The notes under the pieces are model-generated. The model did no database searches, was not told the DNA's origin, and saw only the letters and a program-made list of their open reading frames with translations. Of a stretch of 64,000 nt of DNA, positions 23,711 to 34,213 are shown in pieces. The stretch covers positions 151,001 to 215,000 of the forward strand of contig CAUJNA010003803.1 in NCBI GenBank assembly GCA_963377175.1. The letters run 5' to 3'. This stretch comes from Effrenium voratum (lineage: Eukaryota > Sar > Dinophyceae > Suessiales > Symbiodiniaceae). Numbering within the stretch: the first letter of the stretch is position 1; every line of letters starts with the position of its first letter. The position numbers were made by a program, and so were the translations under genes.

Positions 23711-23728
23711 GCGATCCTGAAGACCAAG
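23711..23728 (+). CDS. Candidate micro-exon (AILKTK)
   Basis: An AAG acceptor is followed by GCGATCCTGAAGACCAAG and then GTGAGT, a textbook GT donor. The Ala-first, phase-0 start after AG|GCG matches the other micro-exons. The frame stays open beyond the donor (VSSAASGAVNYAVSPSARS), so a longer exon is possible. Confidence 0.35.
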
Positions 23729-24072
23729 GTGAGTTCTGCAGCGAGCGGAGCGGTCAACTATGCCGTGAGTCCGTCGGCGCGGTCCTTGGAGGGGGGTCTG
23801 CTGGATCTGGACAAGATCCGCTTCGCGTGGGATGGACCCTACTGGAAACACACCACCATTACAACAATTGCGTTTTGCGGATTTGGTAACCATCCACAGT
23901 ATCACTTCCATGTGCTTTCGTTTTTTTCTTCTTTCCTTTCTTTTCTTCTGTTTTGTTGGCTTTATAGGGAATGTATCACTACTCGAAACAAATCCGGATC
24001 CTTTTGTTGGCCCCCCCCCCCCCCACCACTTTAGGAGACAGGGGTTGCGAATCCCATTTTGGGAACCTCCCA

Positions 24073-24202
24073 TACTGTGGGTGGACGAAATCCATTTCAC
24101 ACCGAAGAAAGCCGTGGCTGAAACCATAACATTCATTGGTATTTATGTCATCATTCCGTTGGGTTTCTGATCGGCGCGAAATGGATTTTGTCCATCCGCA
24201 GT
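24073..24202. mobile_element. Short inverted-repeat element, family A
   Basis: TACTGTGGGTGGACGAAATC on the left and GGATTTTGTCCATCCGCAGT on the right, 130 bp. The right end lies 12 bp before the AG|GCG acceptor of the candidate exon at 24215. A damaged family-A end also lies at about 23882-23901. Confidence 0.8.
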
Positions 24203-24214
24203 GCTCTGCGGCAG

Positions 24215-24300
24215 GCGAATTGCCGGAACTGTGGGAACACCTACGCCGCGGCCCCTCGGCACCGTGGAGCTTCCGCTTCAATCCCAAAATCCTCGGCGGA
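24215..24300 (+). CDS. Candidate exon with a CxxC pair (end uncertain)
   Basis: The acceptor GCGGCAG is followed by GCG AAT TGC CGG AAC TGT GG, reading ANCRNCGNTYAA and then an Ala/Ser/Arg-rich stretch. The C-x2-C pair could be half of a zinc ribbon, like FCRKCG at 25626. The second frame is also open, so this is tentative. The 3' end is not fixed; GCC|GCGGCC would give a short exon. Confidence 0.35.
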
Positions 24301-25168
24301 TTCGCGTGCTTCGCGTGCCTGGAGAGACACATATCGCGTGGATGTTCGGCAAATGGGACCTTTGGACATCTTTTGGCTGGAGAGATATGTCCCACCAGCC
24401 ACTGAGGTTCCAACTCTGAAGGCTCATAGCCACGTCCAAAGACAAGAGCCATCAAAGTTTGGGTTTTCCCTTGGTTCTTGGCGCGGTGGAACTGGACAAC
24501 AACCCTCTGATGAACAGCGCATTCTGGTCTGTGCCCTTGGAGTCTTACCTGGTTGTGTCGTTTTGGTGGCTTTGCAGGGAAACCCGGAGAATCCTCTAGA
24601 AACAGACATAACCACCTGTAGTTCTAGATCTGCGTTGCTGGATGCGCCAGATGTTGGTTTATCTAAAATGTGGGTATCTTGGCATCTCGAGTCCCGCTTG
24701 CAATGCTTGCCACGTGTTTGGCAGATTTGCGATGGTCAAACGACCCTTTTACTTGGGATCTGTAGCGAGGTCACAAGCCGTTTCTCACCTTTTGAGTTGG
24801 CAAACTTGAAGCGGTTCAAAGAAAGGGTTGATGCCACGCTGAAGAGTCCACGCATGACCATCCTCAAGCTGCCCAAACACGCCTCCAGTTTTGCTTGTTT
24901 CGGGGGGCGGTGTGTTTGGGAGTCCCTCAAAGGGGTGTGACACCCCGGGGCTGCAGAACCCATTGGGAGGGATGGACCACTGGAGCACGAGTTCCTTCTG
25001 TAGGCTTGGTGAACATTTGCCAGTCCATGGTCCATTTGGGAGGGACATGGGGGGACTCGCCAAATCTACCCGGCTAGGGGAAGAGGCGGTCGAAAGCTGA
25101 TCGTTTCGAGTTTGGACACTCACACACTGAAGGGTTGGGCATGTTTCAGTCGATCTTGTTTTGGTTGT
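24301..25168. other. Unassigned sequence
   Basis: A 250-codon open frame (24188-24940) spans this stretch, but it has no ATG and no domain. The phrase 'ATTTGGGAGGGACATGGGG' at about 25033 recurs at about 57117 (GGGAGGGACATGGGG), and a related phrase at 28794 (GGGAGGGTCATGGG) marks another dispersed repeat. Confidence 0.35.
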
Positions 25169-25265
25169 CTCACTTCCCGAGTTCCTGGACTTAGCACGGG
25201 GCTGGACCATTCTGGATGCCAACAAGCAGTTCAGACTTTTTTGGAGCATCCACTCGGGAAGTAAG
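25169..25265. mobile_element. Short inverted-repeat element, family C (copy 2)
   Basis: CTCACTTCCCGAGTTCCTGG is mirrored by CCACTCGGGAAGTAAG. It aligns end to end with 6544-6624. Solo right-end motifs (CATCCACTCAGAAAGTGAGG and similar) occur at 54149, 21842 and 62598. Confidence 0.65.
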
Positions 25266-25346
25266 TTGTCCAACACCTGTGCAGACGAGTTTCCGTTGGG
25301 ATGATGTTTAAAGATAACTTAGTCAAAAGACCTACAATTCCTCAGC

Positions 25347-25425
25347 CTAACATGGAAGCTGTCAGAAGGCCTCTGTAAATAAAACCAAGTCTGGAGCTTC
25401 GGGGTGTTAGTCTGAGGGAGTGTAA
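25347..25425. mobile_element. Short inverted-repeat element, family D-like (copy 2)
   Basis: AACATGGAAGCTGTCAG, then GGAGCTTCGGGGTGTTAGTC about 45 bp on. It is related to 18505-18567. Confidence 0.45.
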
Positions 25426-25457
25426 TTGCTTACGAAGGCACCCTTACACAGCCATAT

Positions 25458-25569
25458 ACCTTCCATTTGCTGAAATGAATATTTGTTAGTGTCCCCTGTT
25501 GGTTTCAAAGGGAATCTATCACTACTGGACATCTATTTTTCCCAGGGGACGAGCAAAGAAATGGAAGGT
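25458..25569. mobile_element. Short nested-palindrome element, family B (best copy)
   Basis: The outer inverted ends are ACCTTCCATTTGC and AAATGGAAGGT. Inside them are perfect inner inverted ends GTCCCCTG and CAGGGGAC, around the conserved core AAGGGAATCTATCACTACTG. It is 112 bp and non-coding. Confidence 0.8.
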
Positions 25570-25625
25570 AACGGACTGCAAGTTGGTTGGGCCAAAAAGC
25601 GAGCTTAGCCTTAAACGCGTTCGAG

Positions 25626-25663
25626 GACTCCAACTTCTGCCGGAAGTGCGGCACGAAGCGCGG
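25626..25663 (+). CDS. Exon encoding a zinc-ribbon half (DSNFCRKCGTKR)
   Basis: The acceptor GTTCGAG is followed by an open frame reading DSNFCRKCGTKR and a GT donor (CGCGG|GTGACG). F-C-x2-C-G-x-K-R is the classic knuckle of a treble-clef or zinc-ribbon half, and I associate it with many dinoflagellate proteins. The gene it belongs to is unknown; the nearby Ala/Tyr/Pro-rich exons are candidates. Confidence 0.5.
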
Positions 25664-26930
25664 GTGACGCGGTCGGCCCGGCCCGCTTGCGGGGGGACGG
25701 GACGGGACGCTTTCGGGCGGGGGGGGGGGGGGGCGGGCACGATGGACTTTTGGCCCGCTTGGGGAATGGGTGGAAAAGGAGGGGGTTCCCTTTTCCGATT
25801 CCTTTGGTCGTAAAACCAAGGGACCGGGGTTCCCTCTATTAGTCTTGGGTCTTCCGCGATTCTACTTTCTTCTTTAAGGTTGAGTATTTGACTAGCTGGT
25901 GGTTGGAAGGGAGTCAAGGAGGTGGGGATATCCAAATTTGCTTTGAACAAGGGAGCTAGGGGCATGGTAGCTGGGTTGAGATCCACCTACTCGGGGTTAA
26001 TATTGGGATAACCATCCACCCAGTAGTAAGGATCCTCCATAACCACTACAATGATTCCCATCAAGGGAAAAATGGCCATGGGCCATTTTCGGCGCTTTGA
26101 CCATGGCTCAAATGGGGGTAACCTCTCTACGTGTCTTCTTTGGAGGGTATGGAGTCCGACCCAGGGGTTGCAGCTTCCCGGTGTCTTTTTCCAACCGGCT
26201 CCCTCAAGGAACGAGCAAAAAGGGGCGACGAGCTTGCCTGAGAAGCCGACGGTTCCTTTCAAGGGTCCGAAACCGGGGGGTTTTGGGGCGATGCTTCTTT
26301 CAGACCCAGTACTTCGCAGCGGGATTTCGGGATGCTGCGCTCCCGGGGGCATCAGAAACAAGTGGCGCCGATCGGCGTGGATTTTTTTGTGACTGCAATG
26401 CGAATCGGACTACTTGGGTCCATCCCAACGTCACCCCAAATAGGTGGATGAGCAACGTGAACCCCAAGTAAAGGAGCCGGTCTTTTGACCATGGCATATT
26501 TGTTTTTTGGATAGTTGAGAGGGCGACATGGAAAACCTCGATGAGCGCACGTTGCCGGGGACTGGGGCATGGCTCTTTCAGGGGTTGGCTTCATCCAGTG
26601 GCAGCTGACGGGGCTTGGAGTTTTCCTTTTGAACTCGATGTATTGTTTTGATTTCAAGGTGCGCTGGATATGGACCTCAGAATCACAATCTGAGTTTGAC
26701 TAAGGGGTAAAGCCGAGGTGACTCGCTGTTGCCTTGTCAGTCTTGTTTGTTGGCAAATCATAGCTCAAGAAACTCAGAGTGGTCCCAACTTTAAGCAGGA
26801 TTGTTGATTTATTTCAGAACTGTTGAACACACACACGCACACGCACACGCACAGATCCCCATTTGGTGGTTGTCCTGTTGGTTTCCCTTTACTCCAACCC
26901 CCAAATGGGGTACCCTCAAAGAACAAACAC
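25664..26930. other. Unassigned sequence
   Basis: Holds a poly-G run (about 25720-25733) and, at 26872-26920, a copy of the dispersed 'GTTTCCCTTT...GGGGTACCCTCAAA' repeat. No exon recognised. Confidence 0.35.
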
Positions 26931-27850
26931 ACAAGCAAGCAAGCCAAGCACAGCACAGCACAGCACAGCACAGCAAAGCAAAGCAAAGCAAAGCAAAGCA
27001 AAGCAAGCAAGCAAGCAGGCAGGCAGGCAGGCAGGCAAGCAGGCAGGCAGGCAAGAAGGCAAGCAAGCAAGCACGCAAGCCAACATGCATACATACATGC
27101 ATACATGCATACATGCATACATGCATACATGCATACATGCATACATGCATACATACAGACAGACAGCCAGACAGACAGACAGACACACATACATGCATAC
27201 ATACATACATACGTAAGTTCGTACGTACGTACATACATGCACACACACACACACGTACGTACGTACGTACATCCATCCATCCGTACGTACGTACGTACAT
27301 ACATACATACAGGCATATACACACACACATACACATCCATATATGCATGCATGCATGCATGCATACATTCATACATACATACATACATACATACATACAT
27401 ACATACATACATACATACGCACACATGCATACATACATACGCACACATGCATGCATGCATGCATGCATACATACATACATACATACATACATACATACAT
27501 ACATACATACATACATACATACATACATACATACATACATACATACATACATACATACATACATACATACATACATACATACATACATACATACATACAT
27601 ACATACATACATACATACACATACACACATACACACATACACGCATACGCACATACACACATACACACATGCATGCATACATACATACAGACACACATGC
27701 ATGCATGCATGCATGCATGCATGCATGCATGCATGCATACATGCAGACAGACAGACAGACAGACAGACAGACTGACAGACAGACAGACATACATACATAC
27801 ATGCATATATATATATATATATCTATATATATATATATATATATACACGT
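26931..27850. repeat. AGCA / GCAT / ACAT / ACAC / AGAC microsatellite field
   Basis: Blocks run in order: AGCAC/AGCAA pentamers, (AGGC)n, (ATGC/ATAC)n, (AGAC)n, (ACGT/ACAT)n, a long (ACAT)n block (about 27370-27620), ACACAT, (ATGC)n, (AGAC)n and (AT)n. The very long ORFs (Thr-Tyr-Ile-His on +, Met-Tyr-Val-Cys on -) are repeat artefacts. Confidence 0.97.
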
Positions 27851-28625
27851 ACAAATCAATCAATCAAGCAAGCAAGCAAGCGAGCAAAGCCAAAGCCAAA
27901 CAAAGCGAATCCAAAACAACACAACGCAGCACAGCACAGCACAACACAACACGCAACACCACAAAACAGAACAAAACAACACAACATAACACACAAAAAT
28001 AACAACATAACACAACAGAACACAACACAATAGAACACACCGCAGCACAACACAGCACAGCACAACACAACACAACACAACACAACACAGCACAGCACAG
28101 CACAGCACAGCACAACACAACACAACACAACACAGCACAACACAACACAACACACACAAAGCAAAGCACAACAAAACAACACAACACAACACAACACAAA
28201 ACACACACACACAGCACAACACAAAACAAAACAACCCAACCCAACACAACACAGCACACAACACAAAACAATACAACACCACACAACACAAAACACACAA
28301 CACAAAGCAAAACACAACACAACACAACACAACACAACACAACACACCACAACACACCACACCACACCACAACACAACACAACACAACACAACACAATGC
28401 AAAACAACACAAAACAACACAACACAACACAACACAACACAAAACAAAAGAAAGCAAACAACAGCACAATACAACACAAATCATAACAAAACAAAACAAA
28501 CGATAACATAACACAACATGCCATGCCATAACATGACATACCATAACACACCATACCATACCATAACATACCATAGCATAACATAACATAACAAACAAAC
28601 AAACAACAAACAAACAAGCAAGCGA
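27851..28625. repeat. ACAAC / ACAGC pentanucleotide-derived repeat field
   Basis: About 770 bp of degenerate AACAC/AGCAC pentamers with hexamer and tetramer slips, then ACCAT and AACAT. The right end is near 28620. Open frames (Cys-Val-Val-Leu on -) are artefacts. Confidence 0.95.
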
Positions 28626-29257
28626 GCAAAAAGAAGGCAGGCAAACCAACACTGGAAGCTGTTTTTTGGGGACCCCCAAACTGGCTGGGTTTTCCTCTTG
28701 GCTCTCCTTTGATGGTCAAAATGGGGGCTACCCTCAAAAAAGGCAGACCCACACCTACAGTCACAGTCCTCCTGATTTGTCTATGATTTATTTGGGAGGG
28801 TCATGGGACTCAGTGGATTTCCCAGCAAAACCAGCAGACTCGCTAAATGTCCCACGTCCAGGTCAATGTGGCTCATGTATCTAAGATGGTTTCCTCTACC
28901 CCAAACCACTGCGGCGTGGGCTGTTTTATGGAATTCCTGCGCGAGGGGGGGGATTCTCTAAGGAACCTAAACAGTATTAGAAAACCCTAAAGAAACCCTA
29001 GGACAATTTAGGGCTCTCAACTTGCTACAGGGATTCAATAAGAGTTTAATTGGATATAAACAACTAGAACATAGCCACAGCATATATCCCTGTTTTCTGA
29101 TCGTTAGGATGGCGATGTACATATATATATATATATGTTATTTATCCTTTTTCTACCCTGATGAAACGGGTTCTTTCACGCAAATGAACACACACACACA
29201 CACATGTGTAGTCCGGCCGGAACTGCGGATGTCCCGCCGGCGCTTCCGAGGCGCTTC
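28626..29257. other. Unassigned sequence
   Basis: Contains a 'GGCTCTCCTTTGATGG...GGCTACCCTCAAAA' copy of the GGTACCC dispersed repeat (about 28697-28741), an (AT)n run (29119-29137) and a (CA)n run (29188-29205). Confidence 0.4.
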
Positions 29258-29321
29258 CGCTCCAGCGACATTTCAATTGAACGACCCGAAAGCTCTGGAG
29301 CAATTTCAGAAGGTTGTACTT
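29258..29321 (+). CDS. Candidate exon
   Basis: Bounded by CCGAG|GCGCTT upstream and CAGAAG|GTTGTA downstream. Two frames are open: one includes NDPKALEQFQK, the other RSSDISIERPESSGAISE. The GT donor and the AG|GCG start fit the window's exon style. Frame and gene are undecided. Confidence 0.3.
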
Positions 29322-29909
29322 GGCATCTGCAGGAAGGCCTTTTGGTATCATGTTTTTTGAGGGTTACTTTTGCTTCTTCTTTTTTTGCCTTGGAACGAGC
29401 AACTTTAAAAGGAGTAGTACCATTTTTCAATCCCCCTCTAGTTTGACACATGCCCATGTCAGCCTTCATAGGGATGCTGGTAGAACCAAGCCTCGGTGTT
29501 TTGGGCGCGGCTCAGCTGAGCCCGACTCTGCCGAACTTTGCCCAAAGCAAAGGACAGCGCCGACTCTGCTGACCCGCCAAGCGGGGAACCGCGCGGGTTG
29601 GACGGCATAGGACCGGTCTACTTGAGCAACGTTCAACGTTCCAAAGCGGATGTGGGGCACACGAGCCCCATTTCTAGTATTAGGAAGCGGGGCAGGCTCG
29701 CCCTCGGTTGGTCCTTTTCATCTTTATTGTATTTTTGCGTTCACCCGCCAAAATACCATTCGGAAAGGGGCGTGGCTCACCAAATTCTTTTGTCAGACGC
29801 AGTGAATGTTGACCGTGGCTCACTTGACAGCGGACGGATCGATTGGACCAGCGGCAAAAACCTCGGCGATTTCGTACCCCAGCCCCTGGAAAGACCCTCA
29901 TATGGGCCT
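29322..29909. other. Unassigned sequence
   Basis: No exon recognised. Confidence 0.3.
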
Positions 29910-30040
29910 TACTGTGGATGGACGAAGTCTGTTTCGCACCACTTTAAGACCACGGTTGAAACCGTTGTTTGTTGGTATTTACAGAATCATTCCAGGGTTT
30001 CTGAACGCTGCCGCAAAATAGTGTTCGTCCTTCCACAGCA
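29910..30040. mobile_element. Short inverted-repeat element, family A
   Basis: TACTGTGGATGGACGAAGTC on the left, GTTCGTCCTTCCACAGCA on the right. The inner phrase 'GGTTGAAACC-TTG-TTGGTAT' is shared with 30342-30445 and 33121-33180. Confidence 0.75.
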
Positions 30041-30341
30041 TGATATATGTCTGTATTTACACAAACACTTTCATTTGCACACACCGGCACAGTTGTACAA
30101 GGACCCCGCGCCTTCTTACGCGGCCAGAGAGTTCTGTTTGGGGCCAGTGCGCCGTTTCCTGGTTTTGGCTCGAAGACGAGAGACACTGGGCCCCGCCGGG
30201 TCGGCGGTTCTGCCCTCGGGAGTTTGGCGAGCGCTTCTAAGACCTGAGAAGGTTGACCCCTTTTCTTTTTCTCGCAGATCCCGCGGTTGATTTTGACCAA
30301 GGGTGTCCACTTCCTCTTGGGTTCACATTTGGAGAACACCC

Positions 30342-30445
30342 TACTGTGGATGGACCTAAGAAACCATGGTTGAAACCACTGTTGGTTGGAATCATTGCGG
30401 GGATTCTTAGGTGATACGAAATGGATTTCGCAACTATCCACAGTA
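30342..30445. mobile_element. Short inverted-repeat element, family A
   Basis: TACTGTGGATGGACCTAAG on the left, GGATTTCGCAACTATCCACA then GTA on the right. It lies about 300 bp from another copy, in the same orientation. Confidence 0.75.
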
Positions 30446-31089
30446 TGAACATCGGACGGAAGTTCTACTTGTTTCACGGATCCGGGCGGCGGCCTGGACA
30501 ATGTTGTTTTTCTGTTCGCATGGGATTTGGAGATTTGGACCCTGGAATTTGATTGGTTTCCCTTTGGGTTCCGTTTAAAATGTCTCTCCTCCAAAAGCTG
30601 TGTCCAAAACAGGGGCATACATTGGCTGGCAATGACCACAATCTTGAAACAGATGTGGATTCCGCATTGATCAACCTCCAAAACATATTGGTGGGGGGGG
30701 TTCCCAAAAGAGGCAGCACACATCTCCGGAAGGGGTCACTATTCAGTTTTGGTCTCCGATCGGCTTTGTGCTGACACACACATCATGTTGAGCGATGCTT
30801 GCCCCCCAATACCCCCCGCAACCCCCCCCCCCTCGGGCCTCGGGCCCCCAGGTATGATGGCCCCCGGGTATGATGGCCACTTAGGGTCCGTGTTGCAGTC
30901 TCCTTCCTTTGGCGTATTGTTTTTGTTTGGTTCTTGGCAAAATACACCACCCGCCCCCCTCTCCCATCATAGCACCTGTGAGAAGGCACTTCGCCAGTTC
31001 CTCCGAAATAGCGAGGTCAGCAACAAGAATGCAAACCAAAAAGACACAATGACATTTGTTCCACACGAAGAAGCAACAGCAGAAAGAAA
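30446..31089. other. Unassigned sequence
   Basis: No exon recognised. C-rich run at 30817-30829. Confidence 0.3.
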
Positions 31090-31234
31090 GCAAGACATAA
31101 TGAAAAGAAAGAACACAAGTCAAGAAAACCACAAAGCAAGAAAGAAAGGAAAGAAAGAAACAACAACAAAGAAAAACAACAAAGGACAAAAAGAAAGAAA
31201 CTAAATAAATAAATAAAGAAAGAAAGACAGAAAA

Positions 31235-31269
<35 letters not shown>

Positions 31270-31331
31270 TAAATAGAAAAAGAAAGAAAGACAAATACAT
31301 AGAACAACACACACACACACACAAAAAAAAA
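31090..31331. repeat. AAAG / AAAT purine-rich repeat
   Basis: Degenerate (GAAA)n with AAAT and AACA variants, ending in a (CA)n run and A9 (31304-31331). Confidence 0.9.
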
Positions 31332-33114
31332 ACAAGCTTGTGTCTATAGTTCTCACTACATTTCTCTGTCGCCTCGGCTCCATGCCCCACAATCGTCCGA
31401 GGCCGCGCCAAGGGGCGCGCGACAGCGGCTCGACCCTGGGACTGCCGGTGCCTCGGAGATGCGGAGATGCGGGGCTTGCGTGAAGGGGGGGTGGTTTTTT
31501 GAGGGAAGACATACACTTACCTCTTAAAAACACAACTTTTCAACTTTTTGGGTAACATGGGCTATATGTCTGTAAAAGATTAACTTCCCCAGGGCTTGGA
31601 GTTTTAAGGGGTAAGAAGAGGAAACAATGGAAAACCATAGAAGCCAAAGGAAATCCAAGAGGTTTCGCGAGTCTCTTTTTGGCTTTTTGTGTTTCCCATA
31701 TGGTATCTTTTCATTTCCGGCTTCCCTCGCCTGGGTTTCCGACTCGACTCAGGGGGTACCAGAAAATGGATCAACTTTTGATTTGGGGAAATCCAGTGAC
31801 CTGTGTTGAAAGAGAAACCAAAGCGAAACCCCACAATTTTGTTTGGGTCTCATTTTGCGACACAGCCAAACGGAGTTTTCGCGGGTTTCCGGCATCCTCG
31901 TGATCTCCTCTTGGTTTGTTGGCTGCCCATTTCCGACACAATCTCTTTTAACCCCCATTTTAGTTAAAGCACCCGTGTGAAGTTCTTCGAAGTTGACCAG
32001 TTTGTGGTCCATTTGGGGCCTGGCACAAGGGAGAGTCACCACGAAAGATGCATACTCTGAGCATTGGCATACATTCACCCGGTGTATTCAATGCTCGGTG
32101 AGTGACATGCACCGTGAGCTAGTTACCCGAGCTCCACGAGGGTCTGTCTTTTTTGTATCCCCTTTTTTGCCGGTTTTGAAGGAAAACCCCAAACAAAGCT
32201 GAAGCCATTTTGGGGGGTCCAACTTGAAAAAGACGAGCCCGCGAAAATGGGCAGATGAGCCAAAGGACCCGAGGCCGAATCTGAATCCCCGTGAAACGCG
32301 TTCTGAACTTTTAGTTCTTGACGAAACTATGGTGCTGGCAAAAAGCAGTGGTAGCCACCAGTCGCACCGTGATGGACAAATCGAGACTCGTGAGCATACT
32401 GCGTGTGTTTGAAGACGGGTGTGCTTAGCGGCGCACAGCAAGAGTGAGACAAGTTGCCGGGCCAAATCGATCGGCAAAGCCCACAGGCATATGGACTGAG
32501 CACTTTGGTCAGCAGGTCGCTCTTGGCGATCGCAACTCCCGCGGCGGCTCCTGAACTGCGCCTGAAGGGGGTTAAACAAAATTCAGCAGCTCCCTGATGG
32601 TATGCAGCCAGCGTCCACAGAACACATGTGAGCCCAGGCATTGTGTTTATTTTGAGCTCATTCCCCATCAAGTTCTGCTCATCCCCCGAAAGGGTACTTT
32701 AATTTGGGTGAGCCAAGAAATTGGCTTCGAGGATCGATCCCTTCTTGTATAGGTGCGTTTTGTGGGAATGGGAATTCATCAAGTGAGGGCCACAATCAAA
32801 ACCGGAGAAGTGAAGGTTAAGCGACAGTCCCAACCAAAAGTAGGCGCGGCAAGCAGCCATGTTGATTCTTTACCATGCTTTTGAGTCAACCCTTTTGTAT
32901 ATGTTAACGCGATGCTTCCCCTTTTCTCACATATTGGATGGTTTCAGACATTGGTTTCATTTTGAATACCAACCAACCAAAACTGTTGGGTCCGACATCC
33001 ATTTTGAGAAACTCAACCGCAGGGTCTACACACACTTGACGGTTCCCGGCCATCCAATTCCTTAGGTTTTTAGTGGTCCTTTAGTTGTTTTAGTTGACCC
33101 ACAAGTTACAACGG
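31332..33114. other. Unassigned sequence with one ORF of note
   Basis: A + frame at 32224-32412 (TTG-start, 62 codons, ending TGA) reads like protein (RPNLNPRETRSELLVLDETM) but has no known motif and overlaps long - strand frames. No other signal. Confidence 0.3.
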
Positions 33115-34086
33115 ACAGCCCACTGTGGAAGTCTATTTCGAAGGAATGGTTGAAACCACTGTTGGTTGGTATTTGTTTCTACGAAATCCGTTTTGAGCGA
33201 CTTCCGGGTCAACGCGCACAAGTTTTGTCTGAAGGTCTCCGTTTCTCTCCACACCGATTCGCTTGAAATCGAGCGCCGGTTCTCAGGCGTCGGGCAGTCC
33301 CAGCACCGCTTCGCAGCCATGTATGGGGGCCCACCCGCCACGGTTTGGAACAGAGATTCGGCTGTTGGAACCGCCTGACAAAGGAGGGTACGCCTTGTTT
33401 CAGGCCAGGGAAACCAACAACAAAAATATCAATCACCCTTGTACGGGGGCACCTCTTTGCTACCGTACTTGGGGATTCCGTTATTTGGGTGTCCTGGTAC
33501 ATTTTGTTTAAGATCGGACCAAAACCACAAGTGGTTGGCGGACATGTTGCTCCCCATCTATTTGATGTCCGCAGGGCCCCCTCAAAGTTCAGACCCATTC
33601 ATGGGTGAGGTGGTTGTCCCAAATCTGTGCGGGGGTTCAAACATGCGTTTTGGGGACATATTGCAACACAAATCGGGGGTGCTTATTAATTTTTTTTGAA
33701 AACAATATTTTTCTGTTTATTGTTTTCTTCTTGTCTTAATATACAGTTTCCTGCTTGATCACCATTGGAGCCAGGAGTTTGCTTTTGGGGTGATGCCTTG
33801 TGCCAGGGATTGGCAGATGGGCAATTGGGCCTTTGGAGTGTTCAAAAGGAGAGCTCCGGGCCTGTTGGGGATATCACCTGGGCTTTTGTTGGCGGGGCAG
33901 AATGTGGGGAATTCGAACTGCAGCGCAGACTGTTCGGGAAGTGGCTCGCAGGATCCCCGGAAACCTTTTGGGCAGTGGAGGAATGTCTCCCCCAAAAAGA
34001 CACCCCGACATGCCCAAGGCTAGACCACCGCCGGTTTGGTTTGGTTTCCTGCACTCAGCTCCCGGTTCCCTGACTTCCGATCCGAC
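33115..34086. other. Family-A relic and unassigned DNA upstream of the CWC21-like exons
   Basis: CCCACTGTGGAAGTC with 'GGTTGAAACCACTGTTGGTT' at 33118-33172 is a damaged family-A element. An initiating exon for the CWC21-like gene (expected to encode roughly M-Y-N-G) should lie in or upstream of this stretch. I could not identify it. Confidence 0.4.
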
Positions 34087-34152
34087 CTCCGGCGCCTCGT
34101 CGGCGACTCGTCGGCGACATCGTCGACTCGTCGACGTCGTCGACGTCGGCGA
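34087..34152. repeat. CGTCGA/CGTCGG short tandem repeat
   Basis: Degenerate TCGTCGGCGAC-TCGTCGACG units, palindromic in part (TCGTCGACGA). It lies just before the acceptor of the exon at 34170. Confidence 0.85.
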
Positions 34153-34169
34153 CCCGAAAACGAAGCCAG

Positions 34170-34213
34170 GGGTCGGCATCATGACGCCCAAGGGCTCCGG
34201 CACCAACGGCCGG
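34170..34213 (+). CDS. CWC21-like: CWC21-like exon 1 of those found (GSGTNG signature)
   Basis: The acceptor GAAGCCAG is followed by GG GTC GGC ATC ATG, reading VGIMTPKGSGTNGR. Family members start M-Y-N-G-I-G-L-x-T-P-R-G-S-G-T-N-G, so this covers nearly the whole signature. The start phase needs a preceding exon ending in one base (...G). The donor is CGG|GCGCCG (GC type). If it is not spliced there, the frame runs on to GT at 34258 (RRG|GTGACT). The earlier donor is preferred because the next exon then continues the family match (NGR-AQ versus NGYVQ). Confidence 0.75.

Noticed and set aside
24188..24940. 250-codon + strand ORF
   Set aside because: It has no ATG, no domain, crosses a family-A element end and contains a better-bounded exon candidate at 24215. 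The rest looks like chance openness.
26774..28764. ORFs of 200-390 codons in the ACAT/ACAAC field
   Set aside because: They are products of tetra- and pentanucleotide repeats, with open frames on both strands at once.
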